From NCBI GenBank assembly GCA_021300575.1, contig JAJTDM010000020.1, forward strand, positions 62,001 through 126,000: 64,000 bases of DNA. Reading direction: 5' to 3'. Below the pieces are notes generated by a model that was not told the origin of the DNA, ran no database searches, and saw only the letters and a program-made list of their open reading frames with translations. The DNA is from Rubrivivax sp. (GTDB lineage Bacteria; Pseudomonadota; Gammaproteobacteria; Burkholderiales; Burkholderiaceae_C). Positions 1 through 8,985 of this stretch are shown piece by piece; position 1 is the first letter of the stretch, and every line of letters starts with the position of its first letter. A program made the translations under genes and the position numbers.

Positions 1-620
1 GGCGAAGTGGGCGGGGGCACCACCACCCCCATGGAGATGATGTACTTCAAGGCCTGGTCCACGCTCATGTCCAGCGGCACCACGTCGGCGCGCGGCACCA
101 TCAGGAAGAAGCCCGAGGTGGGGTTGGGCGTGGTGGGCACGTAGAGGCTCAGATGCTCGGCGCCGAGGTGGCGGGCCACCTCGCCGCCAGGCTTGCCAGT
201 CACAAAGGCCACCGTCCAGGCGCCAGCGCGCGGGTACTGCACCAGCACTGCCTCGCGGAAGGCGTTGCCGTTGCTGGAAAACAGCGTGTCCGAAACCTGT
301 TTGACCGAGCTGTAGATGGACTTGACGATGGGGATGTTCTGCAACACCTTGTTCCATTGCCGCGCCACCCACTGGCCCACCACGTTGGTGACGAACATGC
401 CCGTCAGCAACAGCAGCGTGGCCAGGACGATCACGCTCAGGCCCGGCACGTGCCGAAGCCCCTCGATGGCCGCATGCGTGGTGGGCGGCAGCACCGCCTG
501 GGTGGCGCCCAGCAACAACGCGAACAGGCTGTCCATCGAGCCCAGCAGCCACGTCAGCACCCACAGCGTGATGCCGATGGGAGCCCAGGCCAGCAGGCCG
601 GCCAGCAGGTATTTCTTCAT
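1..620 (-). CDS. DUF502 family membrane protein (3' end beyond window)
   Basis: The gene is missing from the ORF track because it runs off the left edge. Reading the minus strand from the ATG at 620 gives MKKYLLAGLLAWAPIGITLW, with a second hydrophobic segment near residues 65-80 (LSVIVLATLLLLTGMFV). Then comes the conserved-looking stretch NIPIVKSIYSSVKQV and later TPNPTSGFFLMVPR, which are typical of DUF502. The frame is open to base 1, about 206 codons. The start overlaps the fmdB stop in ATGA, so the two genes are probably translationally coupled. The function of DUF502 is not established. In Burkholderiales I recall fmdB-DUF502 followed by aspS, which would lie just left of the window. 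Confidence 0.85.
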   Translation of the reverse strand, partial: MKKYLLAGLLAWAPIGITLWVLTWLLGSMDSLFALLLGATQAVLPPTTHAAIEGLRHVPGLSVIVLATLLLLTGMFVTNVVGQWVARQWNKVLQNIPIVKSIYSSVKQVSDTLFSSNGNAFREAVLVQYPRAGAWTVAFVTGKPGGEVARHLGAEHLSLYVPTTPNPTSGFFLMVPRADVVPLDMSVDQALKYIISMGVVVPPPTS

Positions 621-985
621 GAAGAAGCCGGTGCAGCGGGCGAAGCGGAGGGCGCTGGCGCCGGGGCCGGGGCCGGCGTAGCAGCGCCAGAAGCGGACTC
701 GCTGGAAGCCGCCGGCGCACCTTTGTCGGCACCGCCCTCGGCAGGCTTGTCGGCAGACTGATCAGCGGGTTTGTCAGCTGCTGCCCCGCCCTTGTTCGAA
801 CCGCCGTCCCGGAAGTCGGTCACGTACCAGCCCGAGCCCTTGAGCTGGAAGCCGGCGGCGGTCACCTGCTTGACGTAGGTGGACGCCCCGCAGGCGGGGC
901 ACTTGGTCAGCAGCGGGTCGGAGATCTTTTGCAGGACGTCCTGACGGTGTCCGCAGGACTCGCACTTGTAGGCGTAGATCGGCAT
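617..985 (-). CDS. FmdB-type zinc-ribbon protein
   Basis: A 122-residue protein beginning MPIYAYKCESCGHRQD, with two CxxC knuckles (CESC and CPAC) about 20 residues apart. This is the small zinc-ribbon domain of the FmdB putative regulatory family. The family domain ends around residue 60 (GSGWYVTDF). The rest is a low-complexity Ala/Pro/Lys/Asp tail (DKPADQSADKPAEGG, then PAPAPAPAP) that is probably disordered. The stop overlaps the DUF502 start by four bases. The exact function is unknown; the name derives from an old link to formamidase/amidase operons. Confidence 0.9.
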   Translation of the reverse strand: MPIYAYKCESCGHRQDVLQKISDPLLTKCPACGASTYVKQVTAAGFQLKGSGWYVTDFRDGGSNKGGAAADKPADQSADKPAEGGADKGAPAASSESASGAATPAPAPAPAPSASPAAPASS

Positions 986-1048
986 GGGGGCACGGGTGGA
1001 CGAAAACCGCGAATTATAGGTTTCCGCCCGCTCACGGCCCCCGCGCGC

Positions 1049-2539
1049 TCAATGCCCCTTCTTGGCCTCGGCACCGGCCTGGTAGCCATGGTGCTGCAGC
1101 ACGTGCTGGATGGAGTGGCCGCGGTGGGCCACGATGGTGGGTGCCAGCGATCCGATCAACATGCCGATGATGGAGGCGAACAGGCCCAGCAGGTTCGCCG
1201 GGATCATGGATTCCGGCGCCACCTGCGTGGCCGCCAGCCAGGTGCCGATGCCCAGCACCACCGACAGCAGCGCGCCCTGCGTGTTGGCGCGCTTCCAGTA
1301 GGCCCCGGCCACCAGCGGCACGAAGGCACCGCACAGCGTCACGTTGTAGGCGTTCTGCACCATCTCGTACATCGTGCTCTTGCTGTTCAGGGCGAACAGC
1401 AGCGCACCTGCGGTGAAGGTCACCAGGATGATGCGCAGCGTCAGCAGCATCTGGCGGTCGCTCATGTGGGGCACGAAAGGCTTGAGCACGTTCTCGGTGA
1501 AGGTGGCGGTGGGGGCCAGCAAGGCTCCGCTGGCGGTGGACAGGATGGCCGACAGCAGCGCGCCGAAGAACATGATCTGCGCCCAGATGGGCATCTGGCC
1601 CAGCACCAGGTCCGGCAGGATGCGCTGGATTTCGCGCGCATCCTCACTCTCGAACAGCTTGGCGATGGCCGGATCTGTGGTGAGTGCGGAGTAGGCGATG
1701 AACATCGGCACGAAGGCGAACACAAAGTAGATCAAGGCGCCGATGACGGTGCCGCGCACGGCGGTGTCTTCGTTCTTGGCGCTGGTCATACGCTGGAACA
1801 CGTCCTGCTGCGGAATCGAGCCGAAGGCGAAGGCGAAGAAGGCACCCGCCATGGCCCACCACCCTGCGGCATCCATGCCGGTATCGAACAGGATGAGCTT
1901 GCCGTCTGCAGCCGCCTGCGAGATCACCTTGGCCGGCCCGCCGGCCAGGTCGCCTACCAGCCAGGCCACGGTGGTCAGGCCGATGAGGATGATGACCGTC
2001 TGGAACAGATCGGTGAAGGCCACCGACCACATGCCGCCGAAGATGGTGTAGATCACCACGATGCCGGCGCCCATCAGGATGGCGGTGTTCAGGTCCACCG
2101 CCCCGCCGCTGAGCACGTGGATCACCAGGCCGAGCGCGGTGAGCTGCGCCGAAGTCCACCCCAGATAGGACAGCACGATGGCCACACTGGTCAGCACCTC
2201 CACGCCCTTGCCGTAACGGTGCTTGTAGAAGTCACCGATGGTCAGCAGGTTCATGCGGTAGAACAGCCGGGCGAACAGCAGAGCGGCCAGCACCAGGCAC
2301 AGCGAGGCGCCAAAAGGGTCTCCCGGCACGGCCGAGAGGCCGCCCTGCGAGAAGGTGGCCGACACCGACAGCACCGTCTCGGCGCCGAACCAGGTGGCGA
2401 ACACGGTGGCCACGTTCATGTACAGCGGCAGGCTGCGCCCGGCCACCAGATAGTCCTTGGCGCCATGGACACGCCGCGCGGCCAGCAGGCCTATCGCGAT
2501 GGTCACGGCCATGTAAGCGATGACGAAAGTGATCAGCAT
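1049..2539 (-). CDS. sodium:solute symporter (SSS family)
   Basis: A 496-residue polytopic membrane protein. I start it at MLITFVIAYMAVTIAIG (2539) rather than at the 35-residue longer ORF start, because GGAG lies about 8 nt upstream and the extension is not hydrophobic or family-like. Features include a first helix followed by GAKDYLVAGRSLPLYMN and FATWFGAETVLSVSATF, and an LTIGDFYKHRYGKGVE loop typical of solute:sodium symporters. About a dozen hydrophobic segments follow. The substrate cannot be told from sequence; proline, pantothenate or organic acids are all possible for this family. It sits between fmdB and ubiB in the same direction. Confidence 0.85.
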   Translation of the reverse strand: MLITFVIAYMAVTIAIGLLAARRVHGAKDYLVAGRSLPLYMNVATVFATWFGAETVLSVSATFSQGGLSAVPGDPFGASLCLVLAALLFARLFYRMNLLTIGDFYKHRYGKGVEVLTSVAIVLSYLGWTSAQLTALGLVIHVLSGGAVDLNTAILMGAGIVVIYTIFGGMWSVAFTDLFQTVIILIGLTTVAWLVGDLAGGPAKVISQAAADGKLILFDTGMDAAGWWAMAGAFFAFAFGSIPQQDVFQRMTSAKNEDTAVRGTVIGALIYFVFAFVPMFIAYSALTTDPAIAKLFESEDAREIQRILPDLVLGQMPIWAQIMFFGALLSAILSTASGALLAPTATFTENVLKPFVPHMSDRQMLLTLRIILVTFTAGALLFALNSKSTMYEMVQNAYNVTLCGAFVPLVAGAYWKRANTQGALLSVVLGIGTWLAATQVAPESMIPANLLGLFASIIGMLIGSLAPTIVAHRGHSIQHVLQHHGYQAGAEAKKGH

Positions 2540-2663
2540 GGGAGAGCTCCAGGTTGATGCTTGGTCTGTACAGGCACCACCGCGACGGGCGGGCTTTCTC
2601 GGGCGGCGGCAGTGTATCGGCGTGTCCGCAGGCCGCACCGCCATGGGGACAAACGCCTGCTCT

Positions 2664-4090
2664 TCAAGGGGTCAGCCAGGCCCTTGCAAGCACCATGCCG
2701 AGCAAAAAGCCCAGAGCACCCCACACCAGGGCCTGCAGCAGGCGGTTGGTGCGCCGCTGCTCGGCCAGCAGGGCCAGCAGCACGGCGGGGTCGCGCTCAG
2801 GCGGGCGCTTGAGCGCGGCGTGCACCAGCCTGGGCAATTCCGGCAGCAAGTGCGCGTAGCGCGGCGCCTCGGCCTTGAAACGATCGGCAAAGGCGCGCCA
2901 GCCCACCTGCTCGTTCATCCAGCGCTCGAGGAAGGGCTTGGCCGTCGTCCACAGGTCGAGGTCGGGGTCGAGCTCGCGGCCCAGGCCCTCGATGTTCAGG
3001 AGCGTCTTTTGCAGCAGCACCAGTTGCGGCTGGATCTCCACGTTGAAGCGACGCGAGGTCTGGAACAGCCGCAGCAGCACCTGACCCAGCGAGATGTCCT
3101 TCAGCGGCCGCTCGAACTGCGGCTCGCACACGGCACGGATGGCGGTCTCCAGCGCGTCGATGCGGGTGTCGGGCGGCACCCAGCCGGACTCCACGTGCAG
3201 TTCGGCCACACGCTTGTAGTCGCGGCGGAAGAAGGCGATGAAGTTCTGCGCCAGGTAGTCCTTGTCGAGTTCGGTGAGCGTGCCGATGATCCCGAAATCG
3301 AGTGCGATATAGCGGCCGAAGGTGGCCGGGTCCAGGCTGACCTGGATGTTGCCGGGGTGCATGTCGGCGTGGAAGAAGCCGTCGCGGAACACCTGGGTGA
3401 AGAAGATGGTCACGCCGTCGCGCGCGAGCTTCTTGAAGTCGACGCCGGCGTCGCGCAGGCGCTGCACTTGGCCGATGGGCACGCCGTTCATGCGCTCCAT
3501 CACGATGACGGTAGGGGTGCACAGATCCCACACCATCTCGGGCACCATCACCAGGCCCAGGTCCTGCATGTTGCGGCGCAGCTGCGTGGCGTTGGCGGCC
3601 TCGCGCACCAGGTCCAGCTCGTCATGCAGATGGGTGTCGAACTCGGCCACCACCTCGCGCGGCTTGAGCCGCCGGCCGTCAGCGCTCAGGCGCTCGACCC
3701 AGCGCGCCAGCGTGTGCAGCAGCTCCAGGTCGCGCTCGATGGCCGCCTGCATGCCAGGGCGCAGCACCTTGACCGCCACCTCCCGGCCCGCATAGGCGCC
3801 ACCGGAGCGCCCGGGAAGATCCGAGCGCAGCCGCGCAAAGTGCACCTGCGCGATGGAGGCACTGGCCACGGGCTCGGCGTCGAAGCGCTCGAAGATGGCA
3901 TCCAGCGGCCGCCCCAGCGCGCGCTCCACCAGCAAGGCCGACTGCGCGGCGGGGAATGGCGGTACGCTGTCGTGACGATGCGCACCAGCAGCCGCACCCA
4001 GGGCTGGCGGAAGCTCTGCAGCGCCACCTCGTCCAGGCCGAAGCGCAGGACCGTGAAGGCGATGAACCAAAGCCGGGCCAGGCGCCTCAT
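2664..4090 (-). pseudogene. ubiB: ubiB, internally deleted and frameshifted
   Basis: UbiB is an ADCK/COQ8-like atypical kinase needed for aerobic ubiquinone synthesis. The N-terminus ([21 protein letters not shown] to VRIVT) is read in one frame from 4090. The rest ([45 protein letters not shown]-terminal membrane helix) is in a different frame that ends at 2664. The frames meet near 3965-3975. From recalled UbiB proteins about 45-50 residues are absent there, including the GPIFVKFGQ segment with the invariant KxGQ motif. The 468-residue track ORF simply extends the second frame into non-homologous sequence. The gene is either truly inactivated or an assembly/sequence error. Confidence 0.85.
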
Positions 4091-4148
4091 CGCACCCTCA
4101 GCTGCCCCTCAGGGCCCCGGTGCCGCACAGGGCACGGGAGTGGACGGG

Positions 4149-4688
4149 TCATGGGCGGGCGCCGAAAACCGCAGCACAGCGCTGAGCCAGCGATGCAGCC
4201 TGCGGCGCCAGCTTCTCGAGGCCCTCACGCAGGGCAGGTCCCACCTGCGCCAGCAGTTGGGCCGGGCCCGGACCCAGGAGACGGTGAACGTCGTCGGCCA
4301 GGTCCCAGCGCAGGTGCTCCAGCAACCAGTTGGCGTCTGCGGCCAGCCGGGCATCGCCCTCCACATGGACGCCTGGCGCACGCCCAGACAACGCGCCCAT
4401 CACCAGACCGGCGGGATTGGAAGCCTGCACGCGCACCTGAAGGTCGGGTGACGTATGGCCTTCCTGGCCGCACCACTCCAGCAAGCCCGCGGGTGTGATG
4501 CGAAACACCAGGGCCGGCCACGGGGGCAACAGCGCAGGCCAGCCTTCGGCATGCAGTGCCACCACCCGCCCGGCATGGGGCTGCAGGCGCGCCACGGCAG
4601 CCGGCTCGCGACCAAGCACATGGTTGATGAGCAAGGTCAACCGCTCAAGTGCGGCCGGGGCGAGCATGTCGTGCAGGGCGTGCCTCAT
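4149..4688 (-). CDS. ubiJ: UbiJ, SCP2-domain ubiquinone biosynthesis accessory factor
   Basis: A 179-residue soluble protein with no signal peptide. The N-terminal part (residues about 8-110) looks like an SCP2 sterol-carrier fold: ALERLTLLINHVL, LLPPWPALVFRITPAG and VHVEGDARLAADANWLLEHL. The C-terminal half (LRWDLADDVHRLLGPGPAQLL) is typical of UbiJ. UbiJ binds the lipid intermediates of the Ubi complex. It lies 58 bp upstream of ubiB in the same direction, the usual pairing. On its other side the divergent EPS arm starts only 46 bp away, where I would expect ubiE or a Tim44-like gene in related genomes. Confidence 0.88.
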   Translation of the reverse strand: MRHALHDMLAPAALERLTLLINHVLGREPAAVARLQPHAGRVVALHAEGWPALLPPWPALVFRITPAGLLEWCGQEGHTSPDLQVRVQASNPAGLVMGALSGRAPGVHVEGDARLAADANWLLEHLRWDLADDVHRLLGPGPAQLLAQVGPALREGLEKLAPQAASLAQRCAAVFGARP

Positions 4689-4734
4689 ACCTGAATTGTA
4701 GGGAGGCCGAAGTACGCACCGCAGATCAGACCGG

Positions 4735-6282
4735 ATGTCGCACAGGAGGGCGGGTGGCAGCGCAGGGCAGGGCAGGCAGACAGGCAGAACCGGTATCGGA
4801 CGGCGTCAGGGCGGCGGGTGGCGTCGCGCGGCGGGCCTGCGCCGCTTCGGGCCGCTGAGCACCGCCCCCCGCATCCGCAGCTTCTTTTCGGAGCCCCCTT
4901 CCGTGTCCGCGGTGGTGGCCGCAGTGATGGAGCCCGCCCTGGCCGTGGGCAGCCTGCTGGCGTGGGCCTGGATATTCCAGGGGAACATGCAAGGGCACAT
5001 GCAGTGGCAGATGTCCCGGGCCGATCTGGTGCTGATGCTGGTGGTGCTGGCACTGAGCTTTCCCGCCCGCGACCGTACCGGCATGCCCGCCACCGCGGTA
5101 TGGGCCGAAGTCACCGCCGTCTGGTTGGCGCGAGCGGGCGTGATCGGGCTCGGCCTGTGGGCCACGGACAGTCTGGCGCAGGTGGATCTGCGGGTGCTCG
5201 CAGGGGCGTGGACCAGCACCGTGGTGCTGACTTCCGTGTCCACCCAGGCCGCCGGGCATGTGGTGGCGTGGTGGCAAGGCCGGCCGCACCGACGCCGGCG
5301 CGCCATCGTCGTGGGCGCCGGTGCCCTGGCGGCCCGGGTCGGGCAGGCGCTGCGCGATCAGGCGGGCCGCGGCATCGACCTGATCGGTTGCTTCGACGAC
5401 CGTCTGGACAGCCGGCTGGACCCGGGCGCGCGCGGAATGCGCCGGGGCGACCTGGCCGATGTGGTGGACTTCATCCACCGGCGCGGCGTGCAGGACGTCT
5501 ACATCACCTTGCCGCTGGGCGGGCGCGAACCCGCAGGTTCCCGCATCCCGCGTCTGCTGCAGGCCATGCAGGACACCACGGTCTCGGTGCACTACGTCCC
5601 GGACCTGCTGGGCATCACCATCATCCAGGGACGCCTGCGCGATGTGAACGGCGTGCCGGTGGTCGGCCTGTGCGAGACGCCCTTCACAGGCGTCAACCAA
5701 CTGGTGAAGCGGGCCGAGGATCTGGTGCTGGCCAGTCTGATCATCGTGCTGATCTCGCCGCTGCTGCTGGCGGTGGCGCTGGGCGTGAAGCTCAGCTCGC
5801 CCGGGCCGGTGCTGTTCCGCCAGCGCCGCAACGGGCTGGACGGGCACGAGATCGTGGTGTGGAAGTTCCGCTCCATGCGCACGCTGGACGACGGGGCGGT
5901 GATCCGGCAGGCCACCCGGGGCGACCCGCGCATCACGCCCTTTGGCGCCTTCATACGCCGCACCTCGCTGGACGAACTGCCGCAGTTCTTCAACGTGCTG
6001 CAAGGGCGCATGAGCATCGTGGGACCGAGGCCACACGCGGTGGCGCACAACGACGAGTACCGCGAACTGATCCGCGCCTACATGGTGCGCCACAAGGTCA
6101 AGCCCGGCATCACCGGCTGGGCGCAGGTCAACGGCCACCGGGGCGAGACCGACACGCTGGACAAGATGCGCGCCCGCGTGGAGTACGACCTGGAGTACCT
6201 GCACCACTGGTCGCTGAGCCTGGACCTTCGAATCATCGCCCGCACCGTGGCCCTGGTGCTGTGGGACCGTCATGCGTACTAG
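4735..6282 (+). CDS. undecaprenyl-phosphate hexose-1-phosphate transferase (WcaJ/EpsB type)
   Basis: This is the initiating enzyme of EPS repeat-unit synthesis, moving a sugar-1-phosphate (commonly glucose) to undecaprenyl phosphate at the inner membrane. Residues about 60-175 form several membrane helices. A Rossmann-like region follows (RRAIVVGAGALAARVGQAL). The bacterial sugar-transferase domain runs from about residue 325 to the end: KRAEDLVLAS helix, SSPGPVLFRQ, VWKFRSM, RRTSLDELPQFFNVL, MSIVGPRPH, KPGITGWAQVNG and a terminal WDRHAY. The first 40 or so residues are Arg/Gly-rich and unlike the family, so the true start may lie downstream, near PLSTAPRIRSFFS. This is the first gene of the left EPS arm. 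Confidence 0.9.
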   Translation: MSHRRAGGSAGQGRQTGRTGIGRRQGGGWRRAAGLRRFGPLSTAPRIRSFFSEPPSVSAVVAAVMEPALAVGSLLAWAWIFQGNMQGHMQWQMSRADLVLMLVVLALSFPARDRTGMPATAVWAEVTAVWLARAGVIGLGLWATDSLAQVDLRVLAGAWTSTVVLTSVSTQAAGHVVAWWQGRPHRRRRAIVVGAGALAARVGQALRDQAGRGIDLIGCFDDRLDSRLDPGARGMRRGDLADVVDFIHRRGVQDVYITLPLGGREPAGSRIPRLLQAMQDTTVSVHYVPDLLGITIIQGRLRDVNGVPVVGLCETPFTGVNQLVKRAEDLVLASLIIVLISPLLLAVALGVKLSSPGPVLFRQRRNGLDGHEIVVWKFRSMRTLDDGAVIRQATRGDPRITPFGAFIRRTSLDELPQFFNVLQGRMSIVGPRPHAVAHNDEYRELIRAYMVRHKVKPGITGWAQVNGHRGETDTLDKMRARVEYDLEYLHHWSLSLDLRIIARTVALVLWDRHAY

Positions 6283-6357
6283 TGCCGGTACCAGCGCCGG
6301 CCCGCCCCTGGGCGGCAACGAAACAGCGTCACTCCCCCAACCCTGGAAAGGCCTCTC

Positions 6358-7620
6358 ATGCCCCTGAAGAATCCGCATGCGCTGCGCTGCGCCCTGTCTG
6401 TGCCCCTGTCTGTGTGCTCCATCGCGCTGTCGGCCCACGCCTGGGCCCAAACCCCCGGTTGGGGCTGGAGCGTGGGTCAGCAGTTCAGCCACGACTCCAA
6501 CCTCTACCGCTTGCCGGACGGCGTGCTGCCAGGGTCCGGGCAGTCCCGATCGGACACCTTGTCCACGACCTCGCTGGACCTCACGCTGGACCAGCCGCTG
6601 GGCCGCCAGCGCCTGCTGGGGCGCGCAGGCGTCGAAGCCCTGCGTTACCGCCGGAACGACGAACTGGACCATAACGCTCACCGTGGGGAACTGCGGTTGG
6701 ACTGGGAGACCGCCGGGCGCCTGTCCGGCCAGTTGCGCGCCGCCAGCGCGCGCGCCCTGCGTCCGCTGGACCCGGACGCTGCGGCCGGCAGCCAAGCCCG
6801 CAACATCGAAAGCAACGACGAAGCCGCAGCCCTGGTGCGCCTGGGCGGCGCTGGGCGCATGGCGGTGGAGGGCCTGCTGGGCAGCCGTGCCGTGCACTAC
6901 AGCGACCCGTCCTTTGACGCCGCCGAGCTGCGCACCCACTCCGCCGGGCTGGGTCTTCGCTGGCGCCCCGGCGGCGCCACCACCTTCGGCGCTGCCTGGC
7001 GCGAGGCGCGAGGTCGCTATGTCAACGCCCTGGACGACACCGACCGCTACCGCACCCGCGCGCTCGACCTCTGGATGACCTGGTCAGCCACGCCCATGCA
7101 GCGCCTGTACGTGCGCGCCAGCCCCATGCGCGCGCGCTACGACCAGCGCAGCGAGCGCGACTTCTCCGGCCTCACGGGCGCACTGGCCTGGCAGTGGCAG
7201 CCGCGCGGCTCCTGGCAGGTGACCGCCCGGGCCGTGCGAGACCTGGGCCAGGACGCCTACCTGGAACGCTATGGCGTGGACGACACGGCGGCGCAGGCCC
7301 TACCGGGCGGCCACGTGGACGACGGCGTGGTGCTCACTCGTGTGACGCTGGCCGCGCAACGGGCGGTGACGGCCAAGGTGCAGGCCGCCGTGTCCGCCAG
7401 CTGGACGCGACGAACGCTCACCAGCGTGCTGCCCGCAGCCGCCGCAGCCGCCACGGCGCACGACACCACCTCGCAGCTCGCCCTGGGGCTGCGCTGGGCC
7501 CCGCGCCGCAGCACCCAGCTGGGCTGCGACGCCAGCGCGGAACGCCGGCGCGCGGACGGCCTGCTGAGCACGCCCTACTCGGCCCGCGTATTCGGCTGCT
7601 TCGGGCGCCTGGCATGGTGA
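6358..7620 (+). CDS. epsL: EpsL-like outer-membrane beta-barrel of EPS export
   Basis: A 420-residue protein with a signal peptide (positively charged start, CSIALSAHAWAQ with cleavage after AWA). The mature part begins WGWSVGQQFSHDSNLYRLP, the DSNLYR element recalled from EpsL/putative-porin proteins of EPS operons. The remainder alternates short amphipathic strands (LDLTLDQPLGRQRLLGRAGV, RLYVRASPMRARYDQRS) and ends in an aromatic residue (FGRLAW), as expected for an outer-membrane barrel. It probably helps EPS cross the outer membrane. It follows the sugar transferase by 75 bp and overlaps galE at its stop codon. Confidence 0.8.
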   Translation: MPLKNPHALRCALSVPLSVCSIALSAHAWAQTPGWGWSVGQQFSHDSNLYRLPDGVLPGSGQSRSDTLSTTSLDLTLDQPLGRQRLLGRAGVEALRYRRNDELDHNAHRGELRLDWETAGRLSGQLRAASARALRPLDPDAAAGSQARNIESNDEAAALVRLGGAGRMAVEGLLGSRAVHYSDPSFDAAELRTHSAGLGLRWRPGGATTFGAAWREARGRYVNALDDTDRYRTRALDLWMTWSATPMQRLYVRASPMRARYDQRSERDFSGLTGALAWQWQPRGSWQVTARAVRDLGQDAYLERYGVDDTAAQALPGGHVDDGVVLTRVTLAAQRAVTAKVQAAVSASWTRRTLTSVLPAAAAAATAHDTTSQLALGLRWAPRRSTQLGCDASAERRRADGLLSTPYSARVFGCFGRLAW

Positions 7621-8483
7621 GCGCGGCACCCACCGTGCTGCTGACCGGTGCGTGCGGCTACATCGGTTCGCACACCTGGGTGGCGCTGGCGCAGGCCGGC
7701 TACCGCGTGCTGGGGGTGGACGACTTCTCCAACAGCTCACCCGCCGTGCTGCCGCGCCTGCAAAAGCTGACTGGACAGGCGCCAGCCTTCGAGCACGCCG
7801 ATGTGTGCAACGCTGCGGCCCTGGAAACCGTCTTCTCAAGCCAGCGCATCGACGCCGTCGTGCACTTCGCGGCGCTGAAGGCCGTGGGCGAATCGACCGC
7901 CCAACCGCTGGCCTACTACGCCAACAACCTGGGCGGCCTGCTGACCACCTGCCGCGTGATGCAGGATCACGGCTGCCGGCGCCTGGTGTTCAGCTCCAGC
8001 GCCACGTACTTCAACCCCGTGGGCGCCCACGAAAGCGGCCTGATCGGTGAAGAGCCCCGGGGCACCCCCAACAACCTCATGCCTTACGTAGCCCAGGTGG
8101 CCGCAGGCCAGCGCCCTTACCTGCAGATCTTCGGCAACGACTACCCCACCCCTGACGGCACGGGCGTGCGCGACTACCTGCACGTGGTGGACCTGGCCCA
8201 AGGCCATGTGGCCGCGCTGCGCCACCTGCTGGACGGCGGCGACACGCTCACCGTCAACCTGGGAACGGGCCGAGGCAGCAGCGTACTGGAGGTGGTGAAC
8301 GCCTACGCCAAGGCGAGCGGCCGGGAGATTCCCTGCCGCATCGCCCCCCGCCGCCCTGGCGACGTGGCGGCGTGCTGGGCCGATGCCTCACGCGCAGGCG
8401 AGGTGCTGGGGTGGCGGGCGCAGCGGGGGTTGGGGGAGATGTGTGGGGACAGCTGGAGGTGGCAGTCTGGGCGCGGATGTTGA
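7614..8483 (+). CDS. galE: UDP-glucose 4-epimerase GalE with an internal deletion
   Basis: GalE interconverts UDP-glucose and UDP-galactose. The N-terminus has the NAD-binding signature (VLLTGACGYIGSHT), then VVHFAALKAVGES and LVFSSSAT. The C-terminus has FNPVGAHESGLIGE, NNLMP, DYPTPDGTGVRDYLHVVDLA and the usual end. SSSAT runs straight into YFNPVGAHESG at 8004-8010. GalE proteins normally have about 49 residues between these, including VYG and the catalytic YxxxK. The protein is 289 residues against a usual 335-340. The frame stays open, so a protein may be made, but it should be catalytically dead. ATG at 7614 or GTG at 7617 could start it, both overlapping the epsL stop. Confidence 0.85.
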   Translation: MVSAAPTVLLTGACGYIGSHTWVALAQAGYRVLGVDDFSNSSPAVLPRLQKLTGQAPAFEHADVCNAAALETVFSSQRIDAVVHFAALKAVGESTAQPLAYYANNLGGLLTTCRVMQDHGCRRLVFSSSATYFNPVGAHESGLIGEEPRGTPNNLMPYVAQVAAGQRPYLQIFGNDYPTPDGTGVRDYLHVVDLAQGHVAALRHLLDGGDTLTVNLGTGRGSSVLEVVNAYAKASGREIPCRIAPRRPGDVAACWADASRAGEVLGWRAQRGLGEMCGDSWRWQSGRGC

Positions 8484-8541
8484 GTTCCAGGCCGGCTGCC
8501 AGATGAGTGCTGCGATCGGAGTGGCGGAATGTCCACCCGAT

Positions 8542-8985
8542 TCATGACAGGGCGGCCACCAGCGGATTGCGCGTGCGCAGTGCCGGGAAGCGGTTGAAGT
8601 CGCGGTCGGCGCTCCACAGTTCGTGCACGCCATGCTGAAGACACAGCGCAGCAATGCGGGCGTCATGAACCATCGGCCCCACCACATGACCCACTTCCAA
8701 CGACTGCCGCAGCGCGCTCCAGTGCGCCGGGCTCTCATGCAGCAAGACCAGCGACGGCGACTCCAACCACGCCTCGATCTGGTCCAACGCCAAATGGATC
8801 GGGGTCGGTGGCTTGTAGACGCGTGGATGCGTCACGATGGAGAAGAACTCATGAACGCAAGGCCATGGAATGGCCCACGGTGCTTTGCCCTCCGCCAGAC
8901 GGGCTACGCACCGCGCGGCAGCAGCGTGAAAGGGACCCTCCTCGCGGTGGGCGAAGACCAGCAGGTTGGTGTCCAGGGCAATCAA
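8542..8985 (-). CDS. vapC: VapC-type PIN-domain toxin
   Basis: A 147-residue PIN-domain protein, expected to be a metal-dependent ribonuclease toxin. The first acidic residue is in MIALDTNLLVFAHR, another acidic position is in CVHEFFSIVT, and the C-terminal pair is in VHDARIAALCLQHGV and WSADRDFNRFP. The start overlaps the antitoxin stop in ATGA, the usual coupling of toxin to antitoxin. It lies convergent to galE on the opposite strand and interrupts the left EPS arm. Confidence 0.88.
   Translation of the reverse strand: MIALDTNLLVFAHREEGPFHAAAARCVARLAEGKAPWAIPWPCVHEFFSIVTHPRVYKPPTPIHLALDQIEAWLESPSLVLLHESPAHWSALRQSLEVGHVVGPMVHDARIAALCLQHGVHELWSADRDFNRFPALRTRNPLVAALS

Noticed and set aside
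929-2557. A 542-codon plus-strand ORF
   Set aside because: It is antisense to the symporter, has low-complexity His/Gln/Gly composition and no family motif; it is a GC-rich shadow frame.
4689-4734. A Tim44-like gene expected near ubiJ
   Set aside because: Only 46 bp separate ubiJ from the EPS arm, and no Tim44-like sequence was seen next to ubiE; it is either lost or elsewhere.
4726-6939. A 737-codon minus-strand ORF across the sugar transferase and epsL
   Set aside because: It covers two recognised genes on the other strand and is rich in His, Gln and Arg with no motif.
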